Source: JBAYJY01 sp041664945
GTDB taxonomy: Bacteria; UBP15; UBA6099
Length of the DNA stretch: 23,340 bases
Direction of reading: 5' to 3'
Assembly (NCBI GenBank): GCA_041664945.1
Contig: JBAYJY010000067.1
Coordinates: 1-23,340 of the forward strand
Shown here: piece by piece, positions 15,894 through 23,167 of the stretch
Layout: every line of letters starts with the position of its first letter
Numbering within the stretch: position 1 is the stretch's first letter
The notes under the pieces: model-generated
The model's database searches: none
The model's input: the letters and a program-made list of their open reading frames with translations, nothing else
Told to the model about the DNA's origin: nothing
Translations under genes and position numbers: made by a program

Positions 15894-16097
15894 GTGAATA
15901 TTTTGTTCGGATTGAAAATAGGCGAACTGCTTTTGATTTTAGTGGTTGTAGTTTTTATTTTCGGGCCGAAAAGAATCGGTTCGCTGACGCGCTCGTTGGG
16001 CCGCACATTCTTTCAATACAAAAAAACTGTGAACGACATCAAAAGCGACCTGACGCTCGATCCTGCTGAGAAAAAAGATCCTGAAAATAAAGTGTAA
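15894..16097 (+). CDS. tatA: Twin-arginine translocase subunit TatA/TatE family
   Basis: 67 residues. A short N-terminal transmembrane helix (about 9-23, ELLLILVVVVFIF) is followed by the diagnostic Phe-Gly-Pro hinge and an amphipathic helix (KRIGSLTRSLGRTFFQYKKTVNDI), then a short charged tail, the layout of TatA. It forms the pore-like element that lets folded proteins cross the cytoplasmic membrane. The start is GTG with GGAG 8 bases upstream. It follows selB by 39 bases on the same strand, and a Tat substrate is encoded at 18599-19510. TatB/TatC were not found here; TatB is a possible alternative but the tail is too short. Confidence 0.9.
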   Translation: MNILFGLKIGELLLILVVVVFIFGPKRIGSLTRSLGRTFFQYKKTVNDIKSDLTLDPAEKKDPENKV

Positions 16098-16124
16098 CCG
16101 CGCAATCGAAGTTATTCTGCGGAA

Positions 16125-17090
16125 TCAATCGTAATAAAGCTTTGTTCCCGGAGGGGCGTATTTTTTAATAAACGCTTTCTCCTCATCTTTCCAATGCCCT
16201 TTTTTCACCATATCTGATATCTGTCGAGTGCGTTCGAGATCCGCGCTTTCGAACGGGGCGAAGTGACCTTTCAGCATCGCGAATACAAATCCGAATTCTT
16301 TGAAATCCTTGTCTTTGTGGGCTTTGAACAAAACGGAACTCAGCTTGGTTGCGAAGCTGTCCGGAATTCCGCGCCGGACGAGATAAATCCAGTTGTAATC
16401 GTTTTCGACGCAGCCGACAGGCACGATTTTTATGCCGCCTTCGACTCCGGGAAGCACAATCCGCATCGTGCTTGGGAGGTTTGCGAATGTGTCGATCTTC
16501 CCTGAAAGGAGAGCTTGTATCCAGATTTTGTAGTCAGTGTCAGGGTAGTACTTCATCTCGCCGAAATATTTTTCAACAGGCATGTCGAAACCATTGTCAT
16601 GAAGAACGAGTCGAGAATGATAGAGGACGTTGCCGCCCCACTTTTTCCCTTTAAGGCCGGCAACCTTTGTGATGTTGTCGCCCTTACGGACGTAGAAGCA
16701 TACCGAAGAGTGGGTTTTGTTGTCGATTGTCATCGTGGCGATAGGCCGCGCCAACTCGTCGACCCGTTTTTGGTTCTCCGTGTAAACCATCGAAGGAATA
16801 TAGCTGAAGTCGGCTTCCTTCTTCTTGAATTTCGAGAGAGTCAGTTCGAGCCTGTTTTCATTCGGTTTCAGGTTGAGTTTGTCGATGACAAACGGCTGCC
16901 CGAGTTTTTTTGTGATGATTTCGGCGAGTCTTTTCATCAGGCTTTCCGTCGACTGGCCGGCCATGATCTGATCGGCCGGAAAAAGGAAGTGAATGGTCGG
17001 CGGCAGATCCTCGGAAACGGTTCTCGAAGCTGCGATGAAAAGCGCGGAGCAAAATACAAGCATCGCGATTGATGCAACAAATCTTTTCAT
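16125..17090 (-). CDS. PhnD-like periplasmic substrate-binding protein
   Basis: 321 residues with an N-terminal signal peptide (about 1-22, MKRFVASIAMLVFCSALFIAA). The body matches the phosphate/phosphite/phosphonate ABC-type binding-protein family: IHFLFPADQ start, LAEIITKKLGQPFVIDKL, KKKEADFSYIPSMVY, SSVCFYVRKGDNI, LKGKKWGG and the DYNWIYLVRRGIPD strand. These proteins bind a small anion in the periplasm for an ABC importer, or act as sensor inputs. No permease or ATPase gene is adjacent, so ligand and partner are unknown. The gene starts 9 bases after the SIS-domain gene's stop, within a GAGG ribosome site, so the two are co-transcribed. It converges on tatA with only 27 bases between the stops. 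Confidence 0.85.
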   Translation of the reverse strand: MKRFVASIAMLVFCSALFIAASRTVSEDLPPTIHFLFPADQIMAGQSTESLMKRLAEIITKKLGQPFVIDKLNLKPNENRLELTLSKFKKKEADFSYIPSMVYTENQKRVDELARPIATMTIDNKTHSSVCFYVRKGDNITKVAGLKGKKWGGNVLYHSRLVLHDNGFDMPVEKYFGEMKYYPDTDYKIWIQALLSGKIDTFANLPSTMRIVLPGVEGGIKIVPVGCVENDYNWIYLVRRGIPDSFATKLSSVLFKAHKDKDFKEFGFVFAMLKGHFAPFESADLERTRQISDMVKKGHWKDEEKAFIKKYAPPGTKLYYD

Positions 17091-17099
17091 TGAGTGACC

Positions 17100-17828
17100 T
17101 CACATTTTGACGCGGTATCGGTATTTCATGAACATTTCAATGTTGTGCATCTCTCCGTCCGGGGCATTGCCGCTGAAGAAGAGCGGCGGTTTGAAACCGG
17201 CGGCGTGGAGTTTTTCGACCGCCTCGGCGGTAACAGCATGAAGGATGAACGCGCCGGTTATCGTCGAGAGCGGCCCGAATGGAGTGATGACGTCATCGAG
17301 TTTCAGACAAGCGTCGCCGATTGGTCCTGCGTTATCGATGACAATATCAGCTATCTCGAACAGCCGTTTGCCGCCCGGATGTCGGGAGAGCACTGATTTT
17401 GCATGCGTCAGCGACGTCACAGCGATAGTTTTCATTCCGCGCTTCCTGCCTTCCATCGCCATCTCGATTGGAACCGCGTTCCGGCCGGACTGCGAGATAA
17501 CTATCAGCGTGTCCTTTTTGCTCGTCTCGATATTCGCGAGAATCGTAGCGGCATAGCCCGTCATGCGTTCCATCGCGGTGCTTTTACGCACTCCCTCGTG
17601 AAGCATAAGGTTTGTTTCGAGGATCGGATTCAACGGAGCGAGTCCGCCAGCGCGGCCGTACATCTCCAGAGCGAGCAGGTGTGAGTGGCCGGTGCCGAAC
17701 ACGTGTATCAGCCCGTCGTTCATGATCGTCGTCGCGACAGCATCCGCGGCGAGCATGATGTTTTCTTTTTGTGTCTCCACTATCTTTTGGAGCGCTTCTG
17801 TCGTTTTCTCGAAAAATTGTTCGATCAT
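17100..17828 (-). CDS. UPF0309-type SIS domain phosphosugar-binding protein
   Basis: 242 residues, full family length. The SIS fold's phosphosugar motifs are clear: HVFGTGHSH (about 42-50), EMYGRAGGLAPLNPIL, LMLHEGVRKSTAMERMTGYA and VISQSGRNAVPIEMAMEGRKRG (in parts, VISQSGRNAVP at 110-120), with AVTSLTHAKS. Nearly identical segments occur in UPF0309 family proteins of Gram-positive and other bacteria. It is a predicted cytosolic sugar-phosphate isomerase or binding protein; the exact substrate is not known. A strong CGGAGGAAAAT ribosome site precedes the ATG. A PhnD-like gene follows 9 bases later. Confidence 0.92.
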   Translation of the reverse strand: MIEQFFEKTTEALQKIVETQKENIMLAADAVATTIMNDGLIHVFGTGHSHLLALEMYGRAGGLAPLNPILETNLMLHEGVRKSTAMERMTGYAATILANIETSKKDTLIVISQSGRNAVPIEMAMEGRKRGMKTIAVTSLTHAKSVLSRHPGGKRLFEIADIVIDNAGPIGDACLKLDDVITPFGPLSTITGAFILHAVTAEAVEKLHAAGFKPPLFFSGNAPDGEMHNIEMFMKYRYRVKM

Positions 17829-17989
17829 ATTTTCCTCCGTCGCCCTGCGGGCTGCCGTTTAAGAGGCCCGAGCGGCTGTAATTGTCATTTCAACACTCTA
17901 ATACTACGCGCGCGCTGTGTAAACACGGAATGCCGCAATGATAAACGGCGGATAAAACCATTTCGTGGGAATTATGCGGGTTAACGCTG
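17829..17989 (-). other. Intergenic segment upstream of the SIS gene
   Basis: 161 bases with the SIS ribosome site at one end, a small GCCC/GGGC hairpin near 17844-17854 and an alternating CGCGCGCG run near 17908-17916. No convincing promoter pair or terminator is visible. Confidence 0.3.
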
Positions 17990-18364
17990 TCAGCCGGCCA
18001 TCGGTTCGAGCATTTCGGCGGCGGTTTTAAGATCGGCCTTGTCGCCGCTGTCGAGATATTTGTTCATAGCTTCGGCGGCCTTCGAACAATCGTACAAATG
18101 CTTCTTGCCTTTCTCGCGCGATGCGCCGATTGTCACCTTCAGGCTGAACGGCGCCATGGGGGGCTCCTTCATCTTCGCGATTTTCTTGTTCATAGCGTCG
18201 AACGCGCTTTTGATTCCGGCAAGCTCGGCGTGAAGCGCATCTTTTGATGACGTTATTTCGTCGGCTGTCGCCACTGCGATTTTGTTGTACAAAGCGAACA
18301 GCGCAGCGGCCTGCGCCGGCGCTTCGTCTCTGATAATTTTCTTGAGTTCCCCGAGCAGCTTCAT
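17990..18364 (-). CDS. Unrecognised small helical protein, possibly 5' disrupted
   Basis: 124 residues from the first ATG; I do not recognise a family. It is predicted largely alpha-helical and charged: an N-terminal helix (LLGELKKIIRDEAPAQAAALFALYNKIA), a second Lys/Met-rich helix around 50-68 (FDAMNKKIAKMKE), a short beta-like SLKVTIGAS segment, and a C-terminal helical pair. No signal peptide or membrane segment is seen. The ATG at 18364 lacks a clear ribosome site. The frame stays open for 20 more codons upstream (to a TGA at 18425-18427) with protein-like sequence EEEKYKNSEAYFDNT but no start codon. A start codon ATG at 18428 in another frame joins it if one base of the A5 run at 18417-18421 is dropped. 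It lies between the SIS gene and a dispersed repeat. Confidence 0.6.
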   Translation of the reverse strand: MKLLGELKKIIRDEAPAQAAALFALYNKIAVATADEITSSKDALHAELAGIKSAFDAMNKKIAKMKEPPMAPFSLKVTIGASREKGKKHLYDCSKAAEAMNKYLDSGDKADLKTAAEMLEPMAG

Positions 18365-18458
18365 TGTATTGTCGAAATACGCTTCGGAATTCTTATATTT
18401 TTCTTCTTCTTTAGTCTTTTTGTTTCATCTTTATTAAAACAAACTCTTACATATAATT

Positions 18459-18577
18459 CGTCATTGCGAGGAACGCAACGTTGTTAGCCTGCCCCAGCAT
18501 GTGTTAGACGGGGCAGCAATTGGGAACAATGAAAGCCGTCTTTGCGAGGAACGCAGTGACGAAGCAATCCCGATCTC
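18459..18577. repeat. Dispersed short repeat (MITE/REP-like), two degenerate copies
   Basis: Two direct copies of a TTGCGAGGAACGCA core occur at 18464-18477 and 18542-18555. The second copy continues into GTGACGAAGCAATCCC, the form of this element common in many environmental bacterial genomes. Between the copies is a 7-bp stem CTGCCCC/GGGGCAG (18489-18495 with 18510-18516). It separates the iron-sulfur gene from the small helical gene. Confidence 0.65.
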
Positions 18578-18598
18578 AATTCCCATCACTATCATTAT

Positions 18599-19510
18599 CT
18601 ACGCGTCCCTCTTAACAAGAAACGCGCCTTCGCTCGGGCAGCCGGTCGCGCATAGTCCGCAGCCCATGCACTTCTCGCTGTCGACAGTTGATTTTCCGTC
18701 GGCTACCTTGCGTGCCGAGAAATGGCACCTTTTCAGGCACTTCTCGCAGCCCGTGCAATTGTCTGTCGTCATAGCCACGAATTCGGATCGCGTCACCATC
18801 TTGTTCCCGAACGCGATCAGCCCGCGAAGCCCGACGCAGCAGCACGGGCAGCAGTTGCAGATCACATAGTAGGAATCGTCGTCGCCGACCCGAATCAACT
18901 CGTGAACCAGCCCGGCGTCCTCAGCTTTCTTAATGACATCGCGTATCTCTTCGCGAGTAACTTTTGCCACATGGCCGCGGTCCATCAGGTCCAGCCGGTT
19001 CTCGCCGAATCCGAGATGAATGCAGGTGCTAGTCGGAGCGTCGCAGTTTTTGAACGTCGTGCGACACCAGCACACGCCGATACCGATCACGTTTGACCGC
19101 GAAATGAGTTCCTCGAATTCCTGATAGGGCAGAATCTCAGTCTTATGATGAATTGCCTTTTTAATGGGGACGACACGCGTGCCCCAGTTGAGTTCCGAGC
19201 CGAGCAATCCAATTCGCCTGAACATTTCGGCGTCCGTGTCGGTTTTCACAGTTTCGCGTGTGGCTTCGAGCAGAGGCACTTCGGTAATGCCCATCATGAA
19301 CGCATAAAGACGGTTCCACCATAGCGGATTGAAAACGAGTTCCTTAGGCACTATAGCGGCCGCCGCTGCGCCGTCCGCCGCCAGCGCCGGAGTCGTCAGG
19401 GCAGTAAAACTGTTCAGACTCGCCAACGCCAAAAGCGCGGTCCACATCGTGTCTTTCAGAAATTGTCTTCGTGAAATATTGCCGTCAGAATCTTGGAATT
19501 CGATATTCAT
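18599..19510 (-). CDS. Twin-arginine-exported 4Fe-4S cluster protein
   Basis: 303 residues. A Tat signal with SRRQFLK (13-19), a hydrophobic stretch (about 23-44) and an Ala-rich cleavage region begins the protein. Cysteines follow in four groups: C147-X-C149 ... C156 ... C163 (CWCR ... NCDAPTSTC); CNCCPCCC (218-225); and two ferredoxin motifs C252-X2-C-X2-C-X3-C262 and C281-X2-C-X2-C-X3-C291. The body matches a widespread 4Fe-4S protein type that has the CxCR-CDAP-C and ICNCCPCCC signatures. It probably carries at least two 4Fe-4S clusters and acts in electron transfer; the partner is unknown. A GGAAGAG ribosome site precedes the ATG. Unlike most relatives, it is predicted to be exported folded, which needs TatA (encoded at 15894). 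Confidence 0.88.
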   Translation of the reverse strand: MNIEFQDSDGNISRRQFLKDTMWTALLALASLNSFTALTTPALAADGAAAAAIVPKELVFNPLWWNRLYAFMMGITEVPLLEATRETVKTDTDAEMFRRIGLLGSELNWGTRVVPIKKAIHHKTEILPYQEFEELISRSNVIGIGVCWCRTTFKNCDAPTSTCIHLGFGENRLDLMDRGHVAKVTREEIRDVIKKAEDAGLVHELIRVGDDDSYYVICNCCPCCCVGLRGLIAFGNKMVTRSEFVAMTTDNCTGCEKCLKRCHFSARKVADGKSTVDSEKCMGCGLCATGCPSEGAFLVKRDA

Positions 19511-19683
19511 TATCTCTTCCGTTGCCTTTAAGTTCTCGTTTTAACGATCATAGCTTTTAACTGTCATGATTCTAATTCGGCGGTTACTTCGAGTCAAATG
19601 TTGCGCGAAGATCATTAAATTGATCGGGATTAGATGTGAGAAGATAAAAGGCGAGATGTGTTTTTGATCCAATAGTTTCTGAA
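19511..19683 (-). promoter_or_regulatory. Intergenic region with weak promoter of the iron-sulfur gene
   Basis: 173 bases between coaX's stop and the iron-sulfur gene's start. A TATGAT (19552-19547, minus strand) about 40 bases upstream of the ATG is a candidate -10, with a poor TTAGAA at the -35 position 17 bases further. No strong coaX terminator is visible. Confidence 0.3.
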
Positions 19684-20460
19684 TCAAACCGGCAGGGTGC
19701 GGTTTTTGTTATAGATGAGGCGTAGGCCTTCGAGAGTGAGGAGCGGCTGAACCTCGTCTATGGTTTCGGAGTCGCCGGCGATGAGGCTGGCGTAGCCGCC
19801 GGTGGCGATGACTTTCGGATTGCATTTTATTTCTTTTTTCAGGCGGCGGACTATCTCGTCCACTTGGCCCACGAATCCGTAGTAAATGCCGGACTGCATG
19901 GCCTCGACGGTGTTGCGGCCGATGAGGTGTTCCGGTTTCTTTACTTCGACGCGCGAGAGCTTGGCGGCGGCGCGGAAGAGCGCTTCGATTGAGATTCCGA
20001 TTCCCGGCGCGATGCATCCGCCGAGGTAGTCTCCGGCCTCGTTTACATAGCAGAACGTTGTCGCCGTTCCGAAATCGACGACGATCACGGGCGTTCCGTA
20101 TAGAGCGATCGCTGCGACTGCGTTAACAATGCGGTCGGCGCCGACTTCGCGCGGGTTTTCGTATTTGATGTTCATGCCGACCTTCATGCCCGGCTCGATG
20201 AACAGAGTTTCGGAGTTGAAATATTTGCGCGCGGTGACGCGGAGAATGTCGGCGAGCGGCGGCACTACGTTGGAAACGATAACGTCTTTGATTGATTGCT
20301 GCTCGATACCGGAATACTTGAGCAGAGAAATTATCTGCTGACCGTATTCGTCGGCGGTGCGTGTCAGCGCTGTTGAAACGCGAAAGTGAGTTTTCAGGTT
20401 TTCGCCTTCAAAGACGCCGACAACGATATTTGTATTTCCGACATCGAGAGCAAGAAGCAT
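19684..20460 (-). CDS. coaX: Type III pantothenate kinase
   Basis: 258 residues. CoaX phosphorylates pantothenate with ATP, the first step from pantothenate to coenzyme A, in the cytosol. The signatures are present: MLLALDVGNTNIVVGVFEG at the N-terminus with the catalytic-type Asp6, NPREVGADRIVNAVAA (about 102-117) and IVVDFGTATTFCYVN (126-140), followed by GGCIAPGIGIS. Being type III, it is insensitive to CoA feedback and needs a monovalent cation. The ATG at 20460 has GGGGTG five bases upstream and matches the family's N-terminus; a longer frame from 20526 adds 22 non-conserved residues. It is separated from nadC by 94 bases rich in hairpins and is the last gene of the cofactor cluster. Confidence 0.95.
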   Translation of the reverse strand: MLLALDVGNTNIVVGVFEGENLKTHFRVSTALTRTADEYGQQIISLLKYSGIEQQSIKDVIVSNVVPPLADILRVTARKYFNSETLFIEPGMKVGMNIKYENPREVGADRIVNAVAAIALYGTPVIVVDFGTATTFCYVNEAGDYLGGCIAPGIGISIEALFRAAAKLSRVEVKKPEHLIGRNTVEAMQSGIYYGFVGQVDEIVRRLKKEIKCNPKVIATGGYASLIAGDSETIDEVQPLLTLEGLRLIYNKNRTLPV

Positions 20461-20476
20461 TGGGACACCCCGGTAA

Positions 20477-20552
20477 CGGACACAAAGCGTCCGGGACTGC
20501 GTTTCCACAAGAGCGGAAACGATCATAATACATGGCGGGATGAGATATCCCG
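20477..20552 (-). other. Structured intercistronic segment between nadC and coaX
   Basis: Three successive perfect hairpins lie in the 94-base gap: 20536-20541 with 20547-20552 (6 bp, loop 5), 20500-20506 with 20515-20521 (7 bp, loop 8) and 20477-20481 with 20489-20493 (5 bp, loop 7). No T tract follows any stem on the minus strand, so these are not ordinary terminators. They may influence mRNA stability or coaX translation. Confidence 0.45.
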
Positions 20553-20554
20553 TC

Positions 20555-21391
20555 TTAAACAGAGAAGAGCATACTGATGTCGAGCGCGTCCGGCGAATGA
20601 GTCAGCGCGCCGACTGATATAATATCGACTCCCATTGAAGCTATGTGGGAGATATTAAGCGTGTTCACGTTTCCGGAAACTTCAACGAGCGCCCGGCCGC
20701 CGATCTCTTTAATAGCGTCTTCCATTTCGATCAGCGACATATTGTCGAGCATGATGATATCCGCGCGGGCTTCGAGAGCCTCGCGCACTTCGCTGATATT
20801 TCGTGTCTCGACTTCGATCGGAATCTTTTCGTTTTTCGCGCGAACTCGGCGCACGGCTTCGGCGATCCCGCTCGCGAGGTCGATATGGTTGTCTTTAAGA
20901 AGAATAGCGTCGTGCAGGCCCATGCGATGGTTTTGGCCGCCGCCCATCCGGACAGCGTACTTTTCGAGCAGCCGCATGCCCGGCGTAGTTTTGCGCGTGT
21001 CTTTAACTGCGGCTTTCGAGCCTTTGACAGCGCGCGCCATTATATAGGTGAAAGTGGCGATGCCGGAGAGTTGCTGGAGGAAATTCAGCGCCACGCGTTC
21101 GGCGGTTAGCAGCGAAGCGGCGCGTCCGCGCGCTTCGGCGATGAGGGTTCCGCCGCGAACGAGAGCGCCGTCCTCGACGAGCGCCTTGAATTCGACAGAT
21201 GGATCGAGTTCCCGGAAAACAGCTTCCGCAACGGGCAGGCCGGCGATCACGCCGTCTTCTTTCGCGGTGATCTTTGCCGTTCCCTGTATGTCGCCTATGT
21301 CAAGATATTCCGTTGTTATGTCGCCGCTGCCGACGTCTTCAGCGAGCGCGCGGCGGACGAGGTCCATATATATTTCAGGTTGCAGACTCAT
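20555..21391 (-). CDS. nadC: Nicotinate-nucleotide pyrophosphorylase (carboxylating)
   Basis: 278 residues. NadC turns quinolinate and PRPP into nicotinate mononucleotide, CO2 and pyrophosphate, a cytosolic step of de novo NAD synthesis. Family motifs: EDVGSGDITTEYL (18-30), the LLTAERVALNFLQQLSGIAT helix (94-113), KDTRKTTPGMRLLEKYAVRMGGG (residues 130-152, parts shown), HRMGLHDAILLKDNHI (155-170), and the EVEVSGNVN-type C-terminal barrel segment (VEVSGNVN). The start codon overlaps the nadX stop by 4 bases, indicating translational coupling. It is complete and looks active. Confidence 0.96.
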   Translation of the reverse strand: MSLQPEIYMDLVRRALAEDVGSGDITTEYLDIGDIQGTAKITAKEDGVIAGLPVAEAVFRELDPSVEFKALVEDGALVRGGTLIAEARGRAASLLTAERVALNFLQQLSGIATFTYIMARAVKGSKAAVKDTRKTTPGMRLLEKYAVRMGGGQNHRMGLHDAILLKDNHIDLASGIAEAVRRVRAKNEKIPIEVETRNISEVREALEARADIIMLDNMSLIEMEDAIKEIGGRALVEVSGNVNTLNISHIASMGVDIISVGALTHSPDALDISMLFSV

Positions 21392-22200
21392 GTTCCGATT
21401 TTTACCTTCGATGTGATCTTTTTGAGAGCTGCGATAGCCGACAGATAGGCGAGGGCGCTCGTTTTAGGATTCGTTGGCGACGGTTTGTTCTCTACGCGCA
21501 TTGTGAGGCTGCCGAGCGGAGAAACGAGCCGGACTTCGTGAGTGTTCACCGCGATATGCGGATCGGCGATTATCCGGACAATCATCTTGTCTTTAGCCGC
21601 AGAGGCAAGAGCGATTGTCGTCGATACGTTGATATTTTTCGGGAAACAGCGGATCGCTTCCACAGGAGAGCCTTCGAAAACCGTCAGCGGTTCCGTCAGG
21701 CCATCGAGGGAGACGCCTTTTTCGTCGAGGTAGGGAGTGCCGCGCAGGCCGGCCGGCGGTTTGATTGTCGTCAGCGTGAGCGACTCGATGTCTCCGGCGC
21801 CAGCGAGCGCGAGAATGCCGTCAATTCCGGCGACAGCGCCTGAAGGGATATAGAGTGATGAGGCGCCAGATTCGAACTTTTCGAAATGCTCTGGTTTCAG
21901 CCCGCCGACGCTCATGACGAGCAGGTCGATACCGGCTTTGGCGCAGAGATCGATAAGCGGAGCCACAGCGCCGCCGCCTGCCGCCTCAACAGCCATATCA
22001 CACTGAGCGACGAGGTCTTCCATAGACACAATCGCCGGTTTTTTGCCAATGGAACTGGAAAGTTTTTCTGCTGCCACGCCGTCTTTGTCGCAGACACATA
22101 TAAGCTCGGCTTTGATTTCGCGCTTGTCGATGGCGCGCGCAATCTCGGAACCGATCGCGCCGCAGCCGACGATACCGATTCGAAGTGTTTTCTCAGACAT
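21388..22200 (-). CDS. nadX: L-aspartate dehydrogenase
   Basis: 270 residues. NadX oxidises L-aspartate to iminoaspartate with NAD(P), replacing the oxygen- or fumarate-dependent oxidase NadB and feeding NadA directly. A Rossmann motif GIVGCGAIGSEIARAI (9-24) starts the protein. The IPSGAVAGIDGILALAGAG segment, TTIKPPAGLRGTPYL, and GSPVEAIRCFPKNINVSTTIALAS follow, with DPHIAVNTHEV near the C-terminus, all typical of the family. The ATG lies inside the nadA end, overlapping by 8 bases, and the stop overlaps nadC by 4. This tight packing places all three NAD steps in one operon. Confidence 0.95.
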   Translation of the reverse strand: MSEKTLRIGIVGCGAIGSEIARAIDKREIKAELICVCDKDGVAAEKLSSSIGKKPAIVSMEDLVAQCDMAVEAAGGGAVAPLIDLCAKAGIDLLVMSVGGLKPEHFEKFESGASSLYIPSGAVAGIDGILALAGAGDIESLTLTTIKPPAGLRGTPYLDEKGVSLDGLTEPLTVFEGSPVEAIRCFPKNINVSTTIALASAAKDKMIVRIIADPHIAVNTHEVRLVSPLGSLTMRVENKPSPTNPKTSALAYLSAIAALKKITSKVKIGT

Positions 22201-23089
22201 GCAGGAGCATCCGTTCTAACGAACCGAGCGCGCGCTGGCGCACGTCGGGGTCAAGCTGGATTTTGTATTCCATTGTTTCGAGAGATATGAGAACTTTTTC
22301 GAGAGTGATCTTTTTCATGTTTGGGCAGACGCAGTCCTCGGATGGCGGGAAGAACTCGAGCTCCGGGTAGCGTTTGCGCAACGGGTGCAGAAGTCCGTTC
22401 TCGGTGCCAACAATGAAGCGGCGAGCGCCGCTTTCCTCGATGGCCTTGAACATCTGGCTCGTGCTGCAGACGTAGTCAGCGATGTCGATGACTTCAGTAG
22501 TGCATTCTGGATGCACGAGCACTTTAGCGTCGGGCATATCGTTTTTCAGTTTGAGAATCTGATCGGTTGATATGTGATGGTGAGTGGGGCAGAAGCCTCT
22601 TGCGAGGACGAGGTTTTTGCCGGTGACTTTCTGGACATAGCCGCCGAGGTGGCGGCAGGGCACGAAGATGATCGGGCTTCCGTTGAGAGAGCTAACGACT
22701 TTAACGGCGTTGGCGGATGTGCAGCAGATGTCGCTTTCCGCTTTGACTTCAGCGGACGAGTTGACGTAGCAGATGGTGGTCGCGCCAGGGTTGTTGTCCT
22801 TCATTTCGCGGAGTTCCTCGACGTCGACCATGTCGGCGAGCGGGCAACCTGCGTCCGGTTCCGGGAGAAGAACTGTTTTCTCCGGAGACAGGATGTGGGC
22901 GGTTTCTCCCATGAAGCGGACGCCGCAGAAAACAATAACGTCGCAGTCAATCTGCGTGGCTTTTCTCGCGAGTTCGAGGCTGTCTCCGGTGTGGTCGGCG
23001 ATGTCCTGAACTTCCGGAATCTGATAGTTGTGCGCGAGAATAACTGCATTGCGCTGTTCTTTAAGCTTTTTTATTTTATCAATAATCAT
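22193..23089 (-). CDS. nadA: Quinolinate synthase
   Basis: 298 residues, the length of the short NadA type. NadA condenses iminoaspartate with dihydroxyacetone phosphate to quinolinate, using a [4Fe-4S] cluster. Three cluster-cysteine candidates fall at the expected spacing: C82 (PDAGCPLADM), C167 (GFCPTHH) and C255 (CVCPNMKKIT). ILAHNYQIPEVQDIADHTGDS (parts: HNYQIPEVQDIADHTGDS, 20-37), CGVRFMGETAHIL and VHPECTTEV are conserved substrate-binding segments. AAAAAAGGA gives the ribosome site. It is the first gene of the nadA-nadX-nadC block and lies 78 bases after panD. Confidence 0.97.
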   Translation of the reverse strand: MIIDKIKKLKEQRNAVILAHNYQIPEVQDIADHTGDSLELARKATQIDCDVIVFCGVRFMGETAHILSPEKTVLLPEPDAGCPLADMVDVEELREMKDNNPGATTICYVNSSAEVKAESDICCTSANAVKVVSSLNGSPIIFVPCRHLGGYVQKVTGKNLVLARGFCPTHHHISTDQILKLKNDMPDAKVLVHPECTTEVIDIADYVCSTSQMFKAIEESGARRFIVGTENGLLHPLRKRYPELEFFPPSEDCVCPNMKKITLEKVLISLETMEYKIQLDPDVRQRALGSLERMLLHV

Positions 23090-23109
23090 AACAATCCTTT
23101 TTTCTCCGG

Positions 23110-23126
23110 CTCAAATACAATTTGAG
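23110..23126 (-). promoter_or_regulatory. Palindrome before nadA
   Basis: CTCAAATTGTATTTGAG (minus strand) is a perfect 7-bp inverted repeat around a 3-base centre, about 20 bases upstream of the nadA ATG. It could be a regulator site or a hairpin near the ribosome site. No matching site is known to me. Confidence 0.4.
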
Positions 23127-23167
23127 ATATTGTAATGCCGGGATTTTGATTTGCAATACCGGCAGAA

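Noticed and set aside
16515..17072. A 185-codon open frame on the plus strand
   Set aside because: Antisense to the PhnD-like gene, whose signal peptide and domain are clear.
22574..23125. A 183-codon open frame on the plus strand
   Set aside because: Antisense to nadA and lacking family similarity.
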